Below, piece after piece: positions 7,469-16,544 of a stretch of 64,000 nt of DNA (position 1 is its first letter; each line of letters opens with the position of its first letter). The position numbers were made by a program, and so were the translations under genes. The notes beneath the pieces are model-generated. The model ran no database searches. It saw only the letters and a program-made list of their open reading frames with translations, and was not told the DNA's origin. Source of the DNA: Pseudomonas marginalis (GTDB lineage: Bacteria > Pseudomonadota > Gammaproteobacteria > Pseudomonadales > Pseudomonadaceae); contig NZ_VTFG01000002.1 in NCBI RefSeq assembly GCF_008692035.1, positions 1,984,001-2,048,000 of the forward strand, in the 5' to 3' direction.

Positions 7469-9679
7469 ATGAAAGCGTTCGGCAAAATCCTGGGTCTGGT
7501 ACTTCTCGGGCTGTTGCTGATCATTGTGGCTCTGGGCTTTGCCCTGACCCATCTCTTCGATCCCAACGACTATAAAGACGAGATTCGCCAGATTGCCCGC
7601 GACAAGGCCCACATCGAGCTGACGCTCAATGGCGATATCGGCTGGAGCCTGTTCCCCTGGCTCGGCCTTGAACTGCACGAAGCCAGCGTGGCGACCCTGA
7701 CCACGCCGACCCAACCCTTCGCCGACCTGCAAATGCTTGGCCTGTCGGTGCGCGTCCTGCCGCTGCTGCGTCGCGAGGTGCAGATGAGCGATGTGCGGGT
7801 CGAAGGCCTGAACCTGCGCCTCAACCGCGACAAGCAGGGCCATGGCAACTGGGAAGACATCGGCAAGAACGCGCCGGTGGCAACTGCCGGAACCCCCGCG
7901 CCAGCGCAAGCGCCTGCCGAGCCCGAAGCAGAAAAACCGTCCAAGCCGATCCGCCTGGATATCGACAGCCTGACGGTCAACAACGCCCGCGTCGAATACA
8001 ACGATGAACAGACCGGCAAGCAATTCAGCGCCGAAAGTATCCAGCTGAGCACCGGCGCCGTGCACGAAGGTGCGAGTATCCCGGTGAAACTCACCGCCTT
8101 CTTCGGCAGCAACCAGCCGGTGATGCGCGTCAAGACCGAGCTCAACGGCAACCTGCGTATCGAGCGCGCGCTCAAGCGCTACCAGTTCGAAGACATGAAA
8201 GTCACCGGCGAAGCCACTGGCGAGCCGCTGCAAGGCAAGACCGTGACCTTCTCCACCCAGGGCCAGCTACTGGTGGACCAGGCGGCCAATATCGCCGAAT
8301 GGACCAACCTGAAGCTCGCGGCCAACCAGTTGCGCGCCCTGGGCGAGCTGAAGGTCAACGACCTGGACAAGACCCCGCAGCTCAGCGGCGCGCTGTCCAT
8401 CGCCCAGTTTGACCTGGCCAAGTTCCTCGACAGCGTCGGCAACCCGCTGCCGCCCATGGCCGAGGGCAGCCTGAGCAAGGTCGAGCTGGTCAGCCGCCTC
8501 AAGGGCACGCCGACCAGCCTGGCGCTGGAAGACCTGAACCTGAAACTCGATGGCAGCACCTTTACCGGTCGCGTCGCCGTGGACGACTTTGCCAAGCAGG
8601 CGCTGCGCGTGCAGCTCAAGGGCGATACCTTCAACGCCGACAACTACCTGCCGGCCAAGTCCGAATCCGCCAAGGGCGCGACCGCCGCCCGCCAGGCCGA
8701 AGTGCAGAACAGCGAAGCCGGCGCCATGGCGGCCGGGGGCACCACGCCACTGCCGGAAGCACCGACCAAAGGCGCCTGGAGCACGGACAAACTGCTGCCA
8801 TTGGCCCACCTGCGCAAGCTGGATGTGAATGCCGACCTCGCCTTCGGCCAACTGACCCTGAGTAAATTGCCGATCCAGAATGCCGTGCTGAAAGCGTCCG
8901 GCGTCGACGGCCAACTCAAGCTCGAGACCCTGAGCGGCGGGCTCTACAACGGCACCTTCCAGGCCAATGGCAGCCTGGACGTGCGCCAGGACATTCCGCT
9001 GCTGGCCCTGCAAAGCCGGATCAGGCAGGTGCCGGTCGAACGCATCCTGCAGGCCCAGGGGCAAACGCCGCCGGTGAAAGGCCAGGTCACCCTCGACAGC
9101 AACCTCAGCGGCCGCGGCAACAGCCAGAAAGCCCTGATCGACAGCCTCAACGGTACCGCCAGCTTTGTGATCAACAACGGCGTGCTGCTCAACGCCAACC
9201 TCGAGCAGCAACTGTGCACCGGTATCGCCCTGCTCAACCGCAAGACCTTGAGCGGCGAACAACGCGGCAAGGACACACCGTTCCAGGAGTTGAAGGGCAA
9301 CCTGACCTTCCGTAACGGCGTCGCCAACAACCCCGACCTGAAAGTGCGCATCCCCGGGCTGGCGGTCAATGGCAACGGTGACGTCGACCTGCGCGTACTG
9401 GGCATGGATTACCGCGTCGGCATCATCGTCGAAGGCGACCAGCGCGAAGTACCGGACCCGGCCTGCGAAGTCGGCGCCAACTTCCAGGGCATCGAAGTGC
9501 CGCTGCGCTGCCGTGGCCCGCTGGAGCTCGGCGCCAAGGCCTGCCGCCTGGACAAGGACGGCCTGAGCCAGGTCGCGATCAAGGCGGCCGGCAACAAGCT
9601 CAGCGAGAAGCTGGAAGAGAAGCTCGACAAGGTCAATCCGCAGCTCAAAGATGCTTTGAAAGGCCTGTTCAAACGATGA
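7469..9679 (+). CDS. AsmA family protein
   Basis: 736 residues from the ATG at 7469, preceded by an AAGGA ribosome site; the longer frame would need a TTG with no such site. One N-terminal membrane helix (residues 4-28) anchors a large periplasmic part. The AsmA N-terminal domain is recognisable (DPNDYKDEIRQIARDKAHIELTL, GDIGWSLFPWLGLEL), as is the AsmA_2-type C-terminal repeat with its FVINNGVLLNANLEQQL segment. AsmA-like proteins are bridge-like lipid-transfer proteins between inner and outer membrane. An Ala/Pro linker lies near residues 140-160. The stop overlaps the mutY start by four bases (ATGA), giving an asmA-mutY-yggX operon. Confidence 0.93.
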   Translation: MKAFGKILGLVLLGLLLIIVALGFALTHLFDPNDYKDEIRQIARDKAHIELTLNGDIGWSLFPWLGLELHEASVATLTTPTQPFADLQMLGLSVRVLPLLRREVQMSDVRVEGLNLRLNRDKQGHGNWEDIGKNAPVATAGTPAPAQAPAEPEAEKPSKPIRLDIDSLTVNNARVEYNDEQTGKQFSAESIQLSTGAVHEGASIPVKLTAFFGSNQPVMRVKTELNGNLRIERALKRYQFEDMKVTGEATGEPLQGKTVTFSTQGQLLVDQAANIAEWTNLKLAANQLRALGELKVNDLDKTPQLSGALSIAQFDLAKFLDSVGNPLPPMAEGSLSKVELVSRLKGTPTSLALEDLNLKLDGSTFTGRVAVDDFAKQALRVQLKGDTFNADNYLPAKSESAKGATAARQAEVQNSEAGAMAAGGTTPLPEAPTKGAWSTDKLLPLAHLRKLDVNADLAFGQLTLSKLPIQNAVLKASGVDGQLKLETLSGGLYNGTFQANGSLDVRQDIPLLALQSRIRQVPVERILQAQGQTPPVKGQVTLDSNLSGRGNSQKALIDSLNGTASFVINNGVLLNANLEQQLCTGIALLNRKTLSGEQRGKDTPFQELKGNLTFRNGVANNPDLKVRIPGLAVNGNGDVDLRVLGMDYRVGIIVEGDQREVPDPACEVGANFQGIEVPLRCRGPLELGAKACRLDKDGLSQVAIKAAGNKLSEKLEEKLDKVNPQLKDALKGLFKR

Positions 9680-10743
9680 AAAACGAGCAGTTTTCAACGG
9701 CGGTGCTGGACTGGTACGACCGCCACGGCCGCCATGACCTGCCCTGGCAGCAGGGCATCACGCCTTACCGGGTGTGGGTTTCGGAGATCATGCTGCAGCA
9801 GACCCAGGTCAGCACGGTGCTCAATTACTTCGACCGCTTCATGGCCTCCCTGCCAACGGTCGAAGCCCTGGCCGCCGCGCCGGAAGACGAAGTGCTGCAC
9901 CTGTGGACCGGCCTGGGTTATTACACTCGGGCGCGCAACCTGCAAAAGACCGCGAAAATCATCGTGGCCGAGTACGGCGGCGAGTTTCCCAGGGATGTGG
10001 AAAAACTCACCGAGTTGCCCGGTATCGGCCTGTCCACCGCCGGCGCGATTGCCAGCCTGAGCATGGGCCTGCGCGCGCCGATCCTCGACGGCAACGTCAA
10101 ACGCGTGCTGGCGCGCTTCACCGCACAAGAGGGCTACCCCGGCGAGCCCAAGGTGGCCAAGCAGCTGTGGGCCACCGCGGAGCGCTTCACACCCCATGAC
10201 CGTGTCAACGCCTACACCCAGGCGATGATGGACATGGGCGCCACCCTCTGCACCCGCAGCAAGCCCAGTTGCCTGCTGTGCCCGCTGGAAAAAGGCTGCG
10301 AAGCCCACCTGCTCGGCCTGGAGACACGCTACCCGATCCCCAAGCCGCGCAAGAGCATCCCGCAGAAGCGCACGCTGATGCCGATGCTGGCCAATGCCGA
10401 AGGCGCTATCCTGCTTTACCGTCGCCCTTCCACCGGCCTGTGGGGCGGCTTGTGGAGCCTGCCCGAACTGGACGACCTGCAAGACCTCGAACACCTGGCC
10501 AACCAGCACGCACTCGAACTGGGCAAGCATCAGGCACTGCCGGGGCTGATCCACACCTTCAGCCACTTCCAACTGGCCATCGAACCCTGGCTGGTCCAGG
10601 TCGAGGAATCCGCCCATCACGTGGCCGAGGCCGACTGGCTCTGGTATAACCTCGCCACCCCGCCGCGCCTGGGCCTTGCCGCCCCGGTAAAGAAACTGCT
10701 GAAACGCGCGGCCGATGTATTGAACGCAGGAGAGTCGTCATGA
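9676..10743 (+). CDS. mutY: Adenine DNA glycosylase MutY
   Basis: 355 residues, the normal length. MutY removes adenine mispaired with 8-oxoguanine in base excision repair. The N-terminal helix-hairpin-helix glycosylase domain includes WVSEIMLQQTQVSTV with the catalytic Glu, LPGIGLSTAGAI and ILDGNVKRVLARF with the catalytic Asp. The four [4Fe-4S] cysteines are visible with C-x6-C-x2-C-x5-C spacing in the CTRSKPSCLLCPLEKGC segment. A C-terminal NUDIX-like domain that recognises 8-oxoG follows. The stop overlaps the next start by four bases. Confidence 0.98.
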   Translation: MKNEQFSTAVLDWYDRHGRHDLPWQQGITPYRVWVSEIMLQQTQVSTVLNYFDRFMASLPTVEALAAAPEDEVLHLWTGLGYYTRARNLQKTAKIIVAEYGGEFPRDVEKLTELPGIGLSTAGAIASLSMGLRAPILDGNVKRVLARFTAQEGYPGEPKVAKQLWATAERFTPHDRVNAYTQAMMDMGATLCTRSKPSCLLCPLEKGCEAHLLGLETRYPIPKPRKSIPQKRTLMPMLANAEGAILLYRRPSTGLWGGLWSLPELDDLQDLEHLANQHALELGKHQALPGLIHTFSHFQLAIEPWLVQVEESAHHVAEADWLWYNLATPPRLGLAAPVKKLLKRAADVLNAGESS

Positions 10744-11012
10744 CCCGCACCGTAATGTGCCGCAAGTACAACGAAGAATTGCCAGGCCTGGAACGCCCTC
10801 CGTACCCAGGTGCGAAGGGCCAGGACATTTTCGATCATATCTCCGCCCAGGCATGGGGCGACTGGCTGAAACACCAGACGCTGCTGATCAATGAAAAACG
10901 CCTGAACATGATGAACGCCGAAGACCGTAAATACCTGTCAGGCGAAATGGACAAGTTCTTTTCCGGCGAGGATTACGCCAAGGCTGACGGCTACGTGCCG
11001 CCTGCTCAATAA
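10740..11012 (+). CDS. yggX: Probable Fe(2+)-trafficking protein YggX
   Basis: 90 residues, full length for the family. The N-terminal MTRTVMCRKYNEELPGL carries the conserved cysteine, followed by the typical PYPGAKGQDIFDHIS segment and GYVPP near the end. YggX is linked to iron delivery and to protection of Fe-S enzymes against oxidative damage. Coupling to mutY by a four-base overlap makes sense because MutY has a 4Fe-4S cluster. The pair is conserved in gamma-proteobacteria. Confidence 0.97.
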   Translation: MTRTVMCRKYNEELPGLERPPYPGAKGQDIFDHISAQAWGDWLKHQTLLINEKRLNMMNAEDRKYLSGEMDKFFSGEDYAKADGYVPPAQ

Positions 11013-11076
11013 TTGATCAAAAATCGGGGTCGGCACGTAAGCGACGGTAATAATTAAATTTTTTTTGAAAACTTGC

Positions 11077-11105
11077 TTGACGACCCCCTGAAAAACCCGT
11101 TTAAT
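11077..11105 (+). promoter_or_regulatory. Sigma70 promoter of tRNA-Phe
   Basis: A TTGACG -35 box at 11077-11082 and a TTTAAT -10 box at 11100-11105 are separated by 17 bases. The -10 ends ten bases before the tRNA. An AT-rich tract of eight T residues just upstream could act as an UP element. Confidence 0.75.
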
Positions 11106-11115
11106 GCGCCCCGTT

Positions 11116-11191
11116 GCCCAGATAGCTCAGTCGGTAGAGCAGGGGATTGAAAATCCCCGTGTCGGCGGTTCGATTCCGTCTCTGGGCACCA
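11116..11191 (+). tRNA. tRNA-Phe (GAA)
   Basis: A 76-base cloverleaf with encoded CCA. The acceptor stem pairs GCCCAGA with TCTGGGC, the D arm is GCTCAGTCGGTAGAGC, the anticodon loop TTGAAAA has GAA, and the T arm contains GGTTCGATTCC. A strong promoter lies upstream and a hairpin terminator downstream. Confidence 0.98.
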
Positions 11192-11236
11192 CTAATTAGT
11201 TTCAGGTGGTGCAAAAACCACCCGAAAGCCCACAAG

Positions 11237-11262
11237 AAGCCCGCCCAGTGCGGGCTTTTTGT
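11237..11262 (+). terminator. Intrinsic terminator after tRNA-Phe
   Basis: AAGCCCGC and GCGGGCTT pair around a short loop and are followed by a T-run, a classical Rho-independent terminator 45 bases after the tRNA. Confidence 0.85.
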
Positions 11263-11320
11263 TGTCCGGGATTTATAGATGCCGCCTGGGGCGATCGAGC
11301 ATCGCCCCAGGGGATTTCAG

Positions 11321-11590
11321 CTAGCTGCGATCCGACATCAATGTGAACACTGCCACCCGCTCCTGATCGGATATCTCAAAGCCGCGCTCTTCCACCCGAT
11401 CCAGCCAGCCCTGGGCTGACAGCTGCTCGCCAAAGCGTACCAGGCGCCCGTAACGCTCGAAGACCGCCCTCAACACATTGATCATCGCCGGATAGCTGCA
11501 ACCGCCATCAAAGCCAATGCTCAGCCTTCCGATTCGCGAGCGCTCAATTACGTAGCCACTGACGGGCCGCTTAAAGTCCTTTTTCGTCAT
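11321..11590 (-). CDS. Small hypothetical protein
   Basis: 89 residues if started at the ATG at 11590 (MTKKDFKRPVSG...), which has AGGG close upstream. The frame stays open further back to 11668, but those codons look non-coding. The product is soluble, with no signal peptide or membrane segment, and it has a compact pattern (IGRLSIGFDGGCSYPAMINVLRAVFERYG). I do not recognise a family. It is transcribed in the same direction as nothing upstream and points toward the tRNA-Phe terminator. Confidence 0.6.
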   Translation of the reverse strand: MTKKDFKRPVSGYVIERSRIGRLSIGFDGGCSYPAMINVLRAVFERYGRLVRFGEQLSAQGWLDRVEERGFEISDQERVAVFTLMSDRS

Positions 11591-11684
11591 ATCCCTGTGC
11601 TTCCAATACGGCAAGTTCAAAAAACGGCACGGCCAATTTGACCGACCGGTCACTCGATCGGCAAACATACAGCAAGGTGCCAGG

Positions 11685-13289
11685 TCACTTCAGCAAAAAC
11701 ACCACCAGCGGGTTGTCGTTCAATCGCCCCTCTAGGCTCGGCTGCAGGCGATCCAGGGGCGTTCCCGGCAACAGCGCCGTTTCCCTGCGTGCCACGATCA
11801 CCCAGGCAGGACGGGGCAAAGCATCCAGCCGTCCAACCTCGTTACCCGCGATAAACACGGGCTGCTCGTCGTGGTCCAGGTTCATCATGTAGCGCACGGC
11901 CCAGGTATCACGCCCCAGATTGAGAAACACCAAGGTACCCGGCTGCTTCACGCGAAGCGCCTCCACCTGCCCCACGAATCTCCGGGTATCGAACTGCAAA
12001 TCCTTGGCCGGCTCCACGACAGCCACCAACACCAGCCATTGCGCCGCCAATGCAACGAGGCTGAGCCACACCAGTCGCTGCGGCCGTCGCCAGACACCCA
12101 GCGCCGCCACTTGCAGCACCAACAGGACAGCAATCAGTAGCGGCAACGAAACGTTAGGCCAGTAACCGTGCTTCTGCCACCCATGCCGACAGACAAACAC
12201 GGCAACCACGCACAGCGCCGGCAGCGCCGCGACAAGCCACTCATAGCCCCTGCGCACGCCCGAGAGCCAGCCTTGCGCCTGAAGCAGCCCATAGGCCGCG
12301 ACAGCCGCAAACATCGGCACCATGGGCAGGATGTAATAGGCACGCTTGAAATGCGGCACCGACAAGCCCAGCAGGATCATCAACCCACAGGCACCGAGCC
12401 GCACCACCAATTGCACCGGATCATCAAACCGCTGCGCCCAACGATGACGCAGCGCAACCAATGTGACCAACGCCAGCGGCACCACGGGGAAGTAACGGTA
12501 CAGGCTCAGCTGGAAGTAGAAATAGAACGGCTCGCCGCTTTCATCAAGGCGCCCGCCCACTTGCATCTTGAACACTTCATCGGCAAACCCATCGCCGCCG
12601 CTGATGCGCGCCAGCTTCATCAACAGCCACCAACAGGCCGCCAGCAACACCAGGCCGACGATGCCGTGGATCAACACCTGCCTGACCCGTCGTCCAGGAC
12701 TGCCCAGCGCCCAATACACGCACACCACGCCGCAGACTTCGATCAAGCCCAGCGGGCCGCGTATCGCGAAACCCAGGATGAACAGCGGGAACACCGCAAG
12801 TTGCCTGAGCCGTGAGCCCAGGCGCTCACCACTGTGCAGCAGGTAGAAACTGCCGACACACAGCAACGCCACCATCTGGTCCAGGCATACCGAGCGGGAC
12901 TTCTCGAGCAATTGGGTGGTGAGCAACGTCAGCAGCACCGCGAGCAACGCCCACGGGCGACTCGCCGGGACCAGCAAGCGATAGATCAAGGCTACGACCC
13001 CGGCGGATGCAAGGGCAGTGGGCAGCACATTGGCCAAGTGGTTGGGCGCACCGAACAACCGGGCAAATACGTAACTGAAGAAGGTCGCGGTACCAGGGTA
13101 GTCCGCGTAAGGCTGCCCATAGGTGGTGGGGAAAAGACTCGCGCCATGGCGAAACATTTCCTGCAGGAACAGCGCCCAGCGCCCGTCAAAGCCCTGGGGT
13201 TGCTGGTCCCAGATACCCAGCGTGAACAGCAACAGCGCGAACAGGAAAATGCCCAGGGACTCCAGGCGGAAACGGTTGCAGTGATCCAT
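11685..13289 (-). CDS. GT39/ArnT-like membrane glycosyltransferase
   Basis: 534 residues with about ten to twelve hydrophobic segments. The first periplasmic loop, right after helix 1, holds GIWDQQPQGFDGRWALFLQEM, followed by TTYGQPYADYPGTATFFSYVFARLFG. This layout is that of GT-C fold glycosyltransferases of the PMT/ArnT (GT39/GT83) kind, which move sugars from polyprenyl phosphate to lipid or protein. The usual DE motif of ArnT is not obvious; Asp residues in the first loop probably serve that role. The acceptor is unknown. It stands alone between a small gene and a carrier gene, both on the same strand. Confidence 0.72.
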   Translation of the reverse strand: MDHCNRFRLESLGIFLFALLLFTLGIWDQQPQGFDGRWALFLQEMFRHGASLFPTTYGQPYADYPGTATFFSYVFARLFGAPNHLANVLPTALASAGVVALIYRLLVPASRPWALLAVLLTLLTTQLLEKSRSVCLDQMVALLCVGSFYLLHSGERLGSRLRQLAVFPLFILGFAIRGPLGLIEVCGVVCVYWALGSPGRRVRQVLIHGIVGLVLLAACWWLLMKLARISGGDGFADEVFKMQVGGRLDESGEPFYFYFQLSLYRYFPVVPLALVTLVALRHRWAQRFDDPVQLVVRLGACGLMILLGLSVPHFKRAYYILPMVPMFAAVAAYGLLQAQGWLSGVRRGYEWLVAALPALCVVAVFVCRHGWQKHGYWPNVSLPLLIAVLLVLQVAALGVWRRPQRLVWLSLVALAAQWLVLVAVVEPAKDLQFDTRRFVGQVEALRVKQPGTLVFLNLGRDTWAVRYMMNLDHDEQPVFIAGNEVGRLDALPRPAWVIVARRETALLPGTPLDRLQPSLEGRLNDNPLVVFLLK

Positions 13290-13374
13290 GGGTTGGCCTG
13301 TCAGGTAGGGAACGCCGACCTAGGGTGCCGAACGTATCCCTAATAGCACCTGAACAAACCTGAACATTCACGTT

Positions 13375-14340
13375 TCACCGACCTGCAGGCCACACCAGCC
13401 TCGGGATCAGGCGCACGTAGATCAACTCGCCCACCAACTCGACTAGGGTTTGCAGGATCACCGCCGTCGCCGCCACGCCGCGCACGCCTTCTGGCAACGC
13501 CAGGGCCAGCGGCAACACCACCAATGAGTTACGCGTCGATGCGCTGAACGTCACCGCCCGTGCCGTCGCCGCCGGCAGCGCGAACAGCCTCGCAGCCAAC
13601 GCCCCGATCACCGGCGCCAGCAACAGGAACGCCACGTACACCGGGATCACCGGCAGCAACAGGTTAATGTCACGCACCACTGAAGTGATTTGCGAACCGA
13701 TCACCACCACCAACACCAGCGCCATCGCCGGCACCGGCAACCACGCCCAGGCGTCGCTCCACGCACTGACGCCCGATGAGCGCCGCGCCAGGAATGTGGT
13801 GATCACCGCCAGCCCCATGGGCAGCACGATCAACAACAGGAACGCCTCGATAAACGGCCCCGCCTGCACCACCACCCCGGACTGCGCCCCCAGCATCAAC
13901 CCCAGGTACACCGGCAACAGCAGCAACTGCAGCAACAACAGCACCGGCGTCGCCGCCAGCATCAAGCGCGAGTCGCCTTTACCGATATGGGTAAACACCA
14001 CCACATAGTCGACACACGGCGTCAGCAACACCAGCAATGCGCCCACCAGCAACGCAGGGCGCTCCACCAGGCCACGGGTCAAGGCCCAGACCAGCAACGG
14101 CACGAGGATGAAATTGGCCAGCAGCAGCGCCGACAGAAAGCGCTTGTGGCCCAAGCCCTGGCGCAGGTCCAGAAAAGGAATTTGCAGGAACATCGCATAC
14201 ATCAACACCGCGATGGCGGGCGTGGCCAGCGCGCCAAGGCCCTGGGCCAACGAAGGCGCGAACACACCGAAAGCGGCAGCCAGGAGGACAGCGGCGAAGT
14301 AGACGGGGATCTGGTGGTGTTCGAGGGTGTCGCGGGTCAT
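13375..14340 (-). CDS. BASS-superfamily carrier (arsenite ACR3/bile acid symporter-like)
   Basis: 321 residues with roughly ten membrane segments. It resembles the bile acid:sodium symporter superfamily, particularly the ACR3 arsenite branch, because of LVLLTPCVDYVVVFTHIGKGDSRLMLAATP, which includes the conserved cysteine of ACR3 helix 4. Many Pseudomonas genomes label this protein an arsenic resistance protein. There is no arsR, arsC or arsH gene nearby, so a role in arsenite export is unproven and another anion substrate is possible. Confidence 0.75.
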   Translation of the reverse strand: MTRDTLEHHQIPVYFAAVLLAAAFGVFAPSLAQGLGALATPAIAVLMYAMFLQIPFLDLRQGLGHKRFLSALLLANFILVPLLVWALTRGLVERPALLVGALLVLLTPCVDYVVVFTHIGKGDSRLMLAATPVLLLLQLLLLPVYLGLMLGAQSGVVVQAGPFIEAFLLLIVLPMGLAVITTFLARRSSGVSAWSDAWAWLPVPAMALVLVVVIGSQITSVVRDINLLLPVIPVYVAFLLLAPVIGALAARLFALPAATARAVTFSASTRNSLVVLPLALALPEGVRGVAATAVILQTLVELVGELIYVRLIPRLVWPAGR

Positions 14341-14381
14341 GAAAACGCTCTGGTGGATCGCAGAGGTGCAAGCCTATGCGT

Positions 14382-14693
14382 CTACTGGCGCGAGGTCGAG
14401 TGCAGCGGGCCGGTCGCCTCTGAAGGATATTCTTGGCGTGTATGCAATACGGTCAGGATCTCGACCTGTTCCATAACGCGATAGACGACCAGATAGTTTG
14501 GATGAACAACCATTTCACGAGTGCCGGACAAGCGCCCTTGCCTGAATCCGTATGGCATTGACGACAAACCCTCAGCGGCCTCCACAATCGTACGGTGCAA
14601 CGAAGCGGCGGAAGCGGCATTGTACTGCTCGATGTAATCAATAATTTCGGTCAAGGCGACGATAGCCTCAGGTCGCCATTTAACGAGCAGCAC
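14382..14693 (-). CDS. ParE/RelE-type toxin
   Basis: 103 residues if translation starts at the GTG at 14693, inside the end of the antitoxin gene; the two frames then overlap by 14 bases. The frame is open further upstream only because it runs through the antitoxin in another frame. The ParE/RelE fold signature is visible: KWRPEAIVALTEIIDYIEQYN (first helix), the SMPYGFRQGRL turn, TREMVVHPNYLVVYRV (core strands) and ILTVLHTRQEYP at the end. Toxins of this superfamily poison gyrase or cut mRNA. It is paired with the gene at 14680-14874. The exact start is uncertain. Confidence 0.82.
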   Translation of the reverse strand: MLLVKWRPEAIVALTEIIDYIEQYNAASAASLHRTIVEAAEGLSSMPYGFRQGRLSGTREMVVHPNYLVVYRVMEQVEILTVLHTRQEYPSEATGPLHSTSRQ

Positions 14694-14874
14694 GACGAGC
14701 CTTGCGCCTCTCTTCCAGCATCCTCTCGACTTCGGCCATTGCCTCATCATGTGGAATGCTTGGGCGAGGATCATCAATGGAAGCCTGTACCTTGGCACGA
14801 AACCAACGGTCGTAGCTGGCAGCCTGCTCTTCAGTTTCAAACTCTGAAACGATGGGAGAACGTGGGATGCTCAT
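14680..14874 (-). CDS. Antitoxin of the adjacent ParE-type toxin
   Basis: 64 residues from the ATG at 14874, which follows a perfect GGAGG six bases upstream. The sequence begins SPIVSEFETEEQAASYDRWFRAKVQAS and ends in an arginine-rich helix. It resembles the stability-determinant (RelB/StbD-like) antitoxins that precede ParE toxins in Pseudomonas. It is expected to bind the toxin and repress its own operon. It lies upstream of the toxin and overlaps it, the usual antitoxin-first order. Confidence 0.8.
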   Translation of the reverse strand: MSIPRSPIVSEFETEEQAASYDRWFRAKVQASIDDPRPSIPHDEAMAEVERMLEERRKARRAAR

Positions 14875-15073
14875 GGAGACCTCCGGAATAGGTGCCTGCC
14901 AGTCTAATCTGTCCATGGTTTGCTGTCGTTTCTCTCGGATGTATGGCTTTCGCCGGGGCTCTGCACGCTTTGCGAGCGCCGAAGGTTAATGACCCAATCA
15001 AAGGGCAGACAAGTGCTGGCAAACTGGCTAACTGTTACTAAAAAATAATAATCCAGGCAGGGGCTTCGAAACG

Positions 15074-16048
15074 ATGAATTTGAATGACGCCTCTTCAGTA
15101 GTAAAAATTGCAACTACACCCAGAAATAGCCAAAGCGAATCCTTCAAGGAATCCGCCGCAGACGGCCATCCCCTCGGCGGCTTCACCTGGCGCCACCCGC
15201 GCACCGACCGCGAACGCCCGGTCGTCATCATCAACGCCGCCACCTCCGTGCGTTGCCGCCACTACTCACGTTTCGCCGACTACCTGTTCGCCAACGGCTT
15301 TGACGTGATCACCTACGACTATCGCGGCATCGGCGAGTCCCGCAGCGGTTCGTTGCGTGGGTTCAAGGCGTCGTGGTCGGATTGGGGTACGCTGGATTTC
15401 GAAGCGATCCTGCTGCGGGCACAGCGGGAGTTTCCAGGCCAGCCGATTGATGTGGTCGGCCACAGTTTTGGTGGCTGTGCGGCAGGGCTGGGCGCATCCG
15501 GCGCGGTGATCCGGCGAATCGTGACCGTGGGCGCGCAGTTCGCCTACTGGCGCGATTACGCCGCCGCCGGGCGCTGGCAGATGTTTGCCAAATGGCATGT
15601 GGTCATGCCGGTGGTCACGGCATTCTGCGGGTATTTCCCCGGCAAGCGCCTGGGTTGGCTGGAGGATACGCCGGCAGGCGTGGTGCGCGACTGGAGCACG
15701 CCAACGCCCAGGTATGAGACGCGGCCCAGCGGGCGGGCCCTGGCGGACTTGCCATTCAGTCGCGTAAAGGCGCAGGTGCTGGCGATCAGCATCACCGATG
15801 ACCCCTTCGGCACTGTGGCGGCGATTGAGCGGTTGCTGGGTTACTTCGACGGCAGCGAGCGCACCCATCTGCGCATCGCCCCGGAAGACATCGGCGAAAA
15901 ACAGGTCGGACATTTCGCGTTCTTTCGCAGGGACTATCAGGATCGATTGTGGCCGATTGCACTGGCCTGGCTGCAACACGGTCAATTAACGGCGGATACC
16001 CTTGGGATTTCCCTCAACCTGCGCTTCAATACCCCACCCAGATCCTGA
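15074..16048 (+). CDS. Alpha/beta hydrolase family protein
   Basis: 324 residues with a serine hydrolase pattern. The nucleophile elbow GHSFGG has Ser131; a candidate acid is Asp in SITDDPFGT near residue 242, and His280 is in GHFAFF. The oxyanion strand PVVIINAATSVRCRHY and the DVITYDYRGIGESR segment are typical of the serine aminopeptidase (Hydrolase_4)-like group. No signal peptide is seen, so it is probably cytoplasmic; the substrate is unknown. The next small gene starts 18 bases after its stop and may be co-transcribed. Confidence 0.85.
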   Translation: MNLNDASSVVKIATTPRNSQSESFKESAADGHPLGGFTWRHPRTDRERPVVIINAATSVRCRHYSRFADYLFANGFDVITYDYRGIGESRSGSLRGFKASWSDWGTLDFEAILLRAQREFPGQPIDVVGHSFGGCAAGLGASGAVIRRIVTVGAQFAYWRDYAAAGRWQMFAKWHVVMPVVTAFCGYFPGKRLGWLEDTPAGVVRDWSTPTPRYETRPSGRALADLPFSRVKAQVLAISITDDPFGTVAAIERLLGYFDGSERTHLRIAPEDIGEKQVGHFAFFRRDYQDRLWPIALAWLQHGQLTADTLGISLNLRFNTPPRS

Positions 16049-16065
16049 CCCAAGGACGTGAGCCC

Positions 16066-16470
16066 ATGGCCTCGCCGAACAAGCAGCAAAAACGTGCCCA
16101 CCGGGCCAAGGCCAAGGCCAAGCAGAACCGCACCCAGCGCGCCGTCGCGAGCAAACCGGATGCGTTTGCCGGCGATGACGACCGGATTGACCTTGAATCA
16201 GTGGATTTGACCGAGCTGTTCGTGGAGATGCGCACCGCCGGCGAGACCAGCCAGCAGGCCCTCTGCGCGGTATTCCTGGCCCACCCGCTGCTCGCCCTGG
16301 TGCTGGAGCAGGAAGGCGAAGAAGAAGCCACCGACTTTATCCTGGCGGCACTGATCGAGTATCGGCAGTGGGCCACCGACAGCGACGATGAAGCCGCCGC
16401 ACTGGCGTGGATCGAATCGCCGCAGTTCCAGGCGGATTACGTCGCCGCATCCGAGGCCCTCACCAACTAA
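16066..16470 (+). CDS. Conserved hypothetical protein with basic N-terminus
   Basis: 134 residues from the ATG at 16066, preceded by AAGGA. The N-terminus is highly basic (KQQKRAHRAKAKAKQNR), followed by an acidic, helix-rich body ending in AASEALTN. I recognise no catalytic motif. The basic tail suggests nucleic-acid or ribosome contact, but this is inference. It follows the hydrolase gene closely and is followed by a REP-type palindrome that can end transcription. Confidence 0.75.
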   Translation: MASPNKQQKRAHRAKAKAKQNRTQRAVASKPDAFAGDDDRIDLESVDLTELFVEMRTAGETSQQALCAVFLAHPLLALVLEQEGEEEATDFILAALIEYRQWATDSDDEAAALAWIESPQFQADYVAASEALTN

Positions 16471-16473
16471 AAC

Positions 16474-16509
16474 CAAATGTGGGAGGGGGCATGCCCCCTC
16501 CCACATTTG
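16474..16509. repeat. REP-type palindrome / bidirectional hairpin
   Basis: A perfect inverted repeat with 17-base arms (CAAATGTGGGAGGGGGC and its complement) around a 2-base centre. The GTGGGAGGGGGC core is the typical REP sequence of the P. fluorescens group. It lies between convergent genes and probably acts as a terminator for both. Confidence 0.82.
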
Positions 16510-16544
16510 AACTGCGGCGCAATCAAGCACCGCATTCCATCACA

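Noticed and set aside
6401..8233. Minus-strand open frame of 610 codons
   Set aside because: Runs through the AsmA gene in antisense, the promoter region and the MFS gene in the wrong frame.
8267..9697. Minus-strand open frame of 476 codons
   Set aside because: Antisense to the AsmA gene; no motif or ribosome site.
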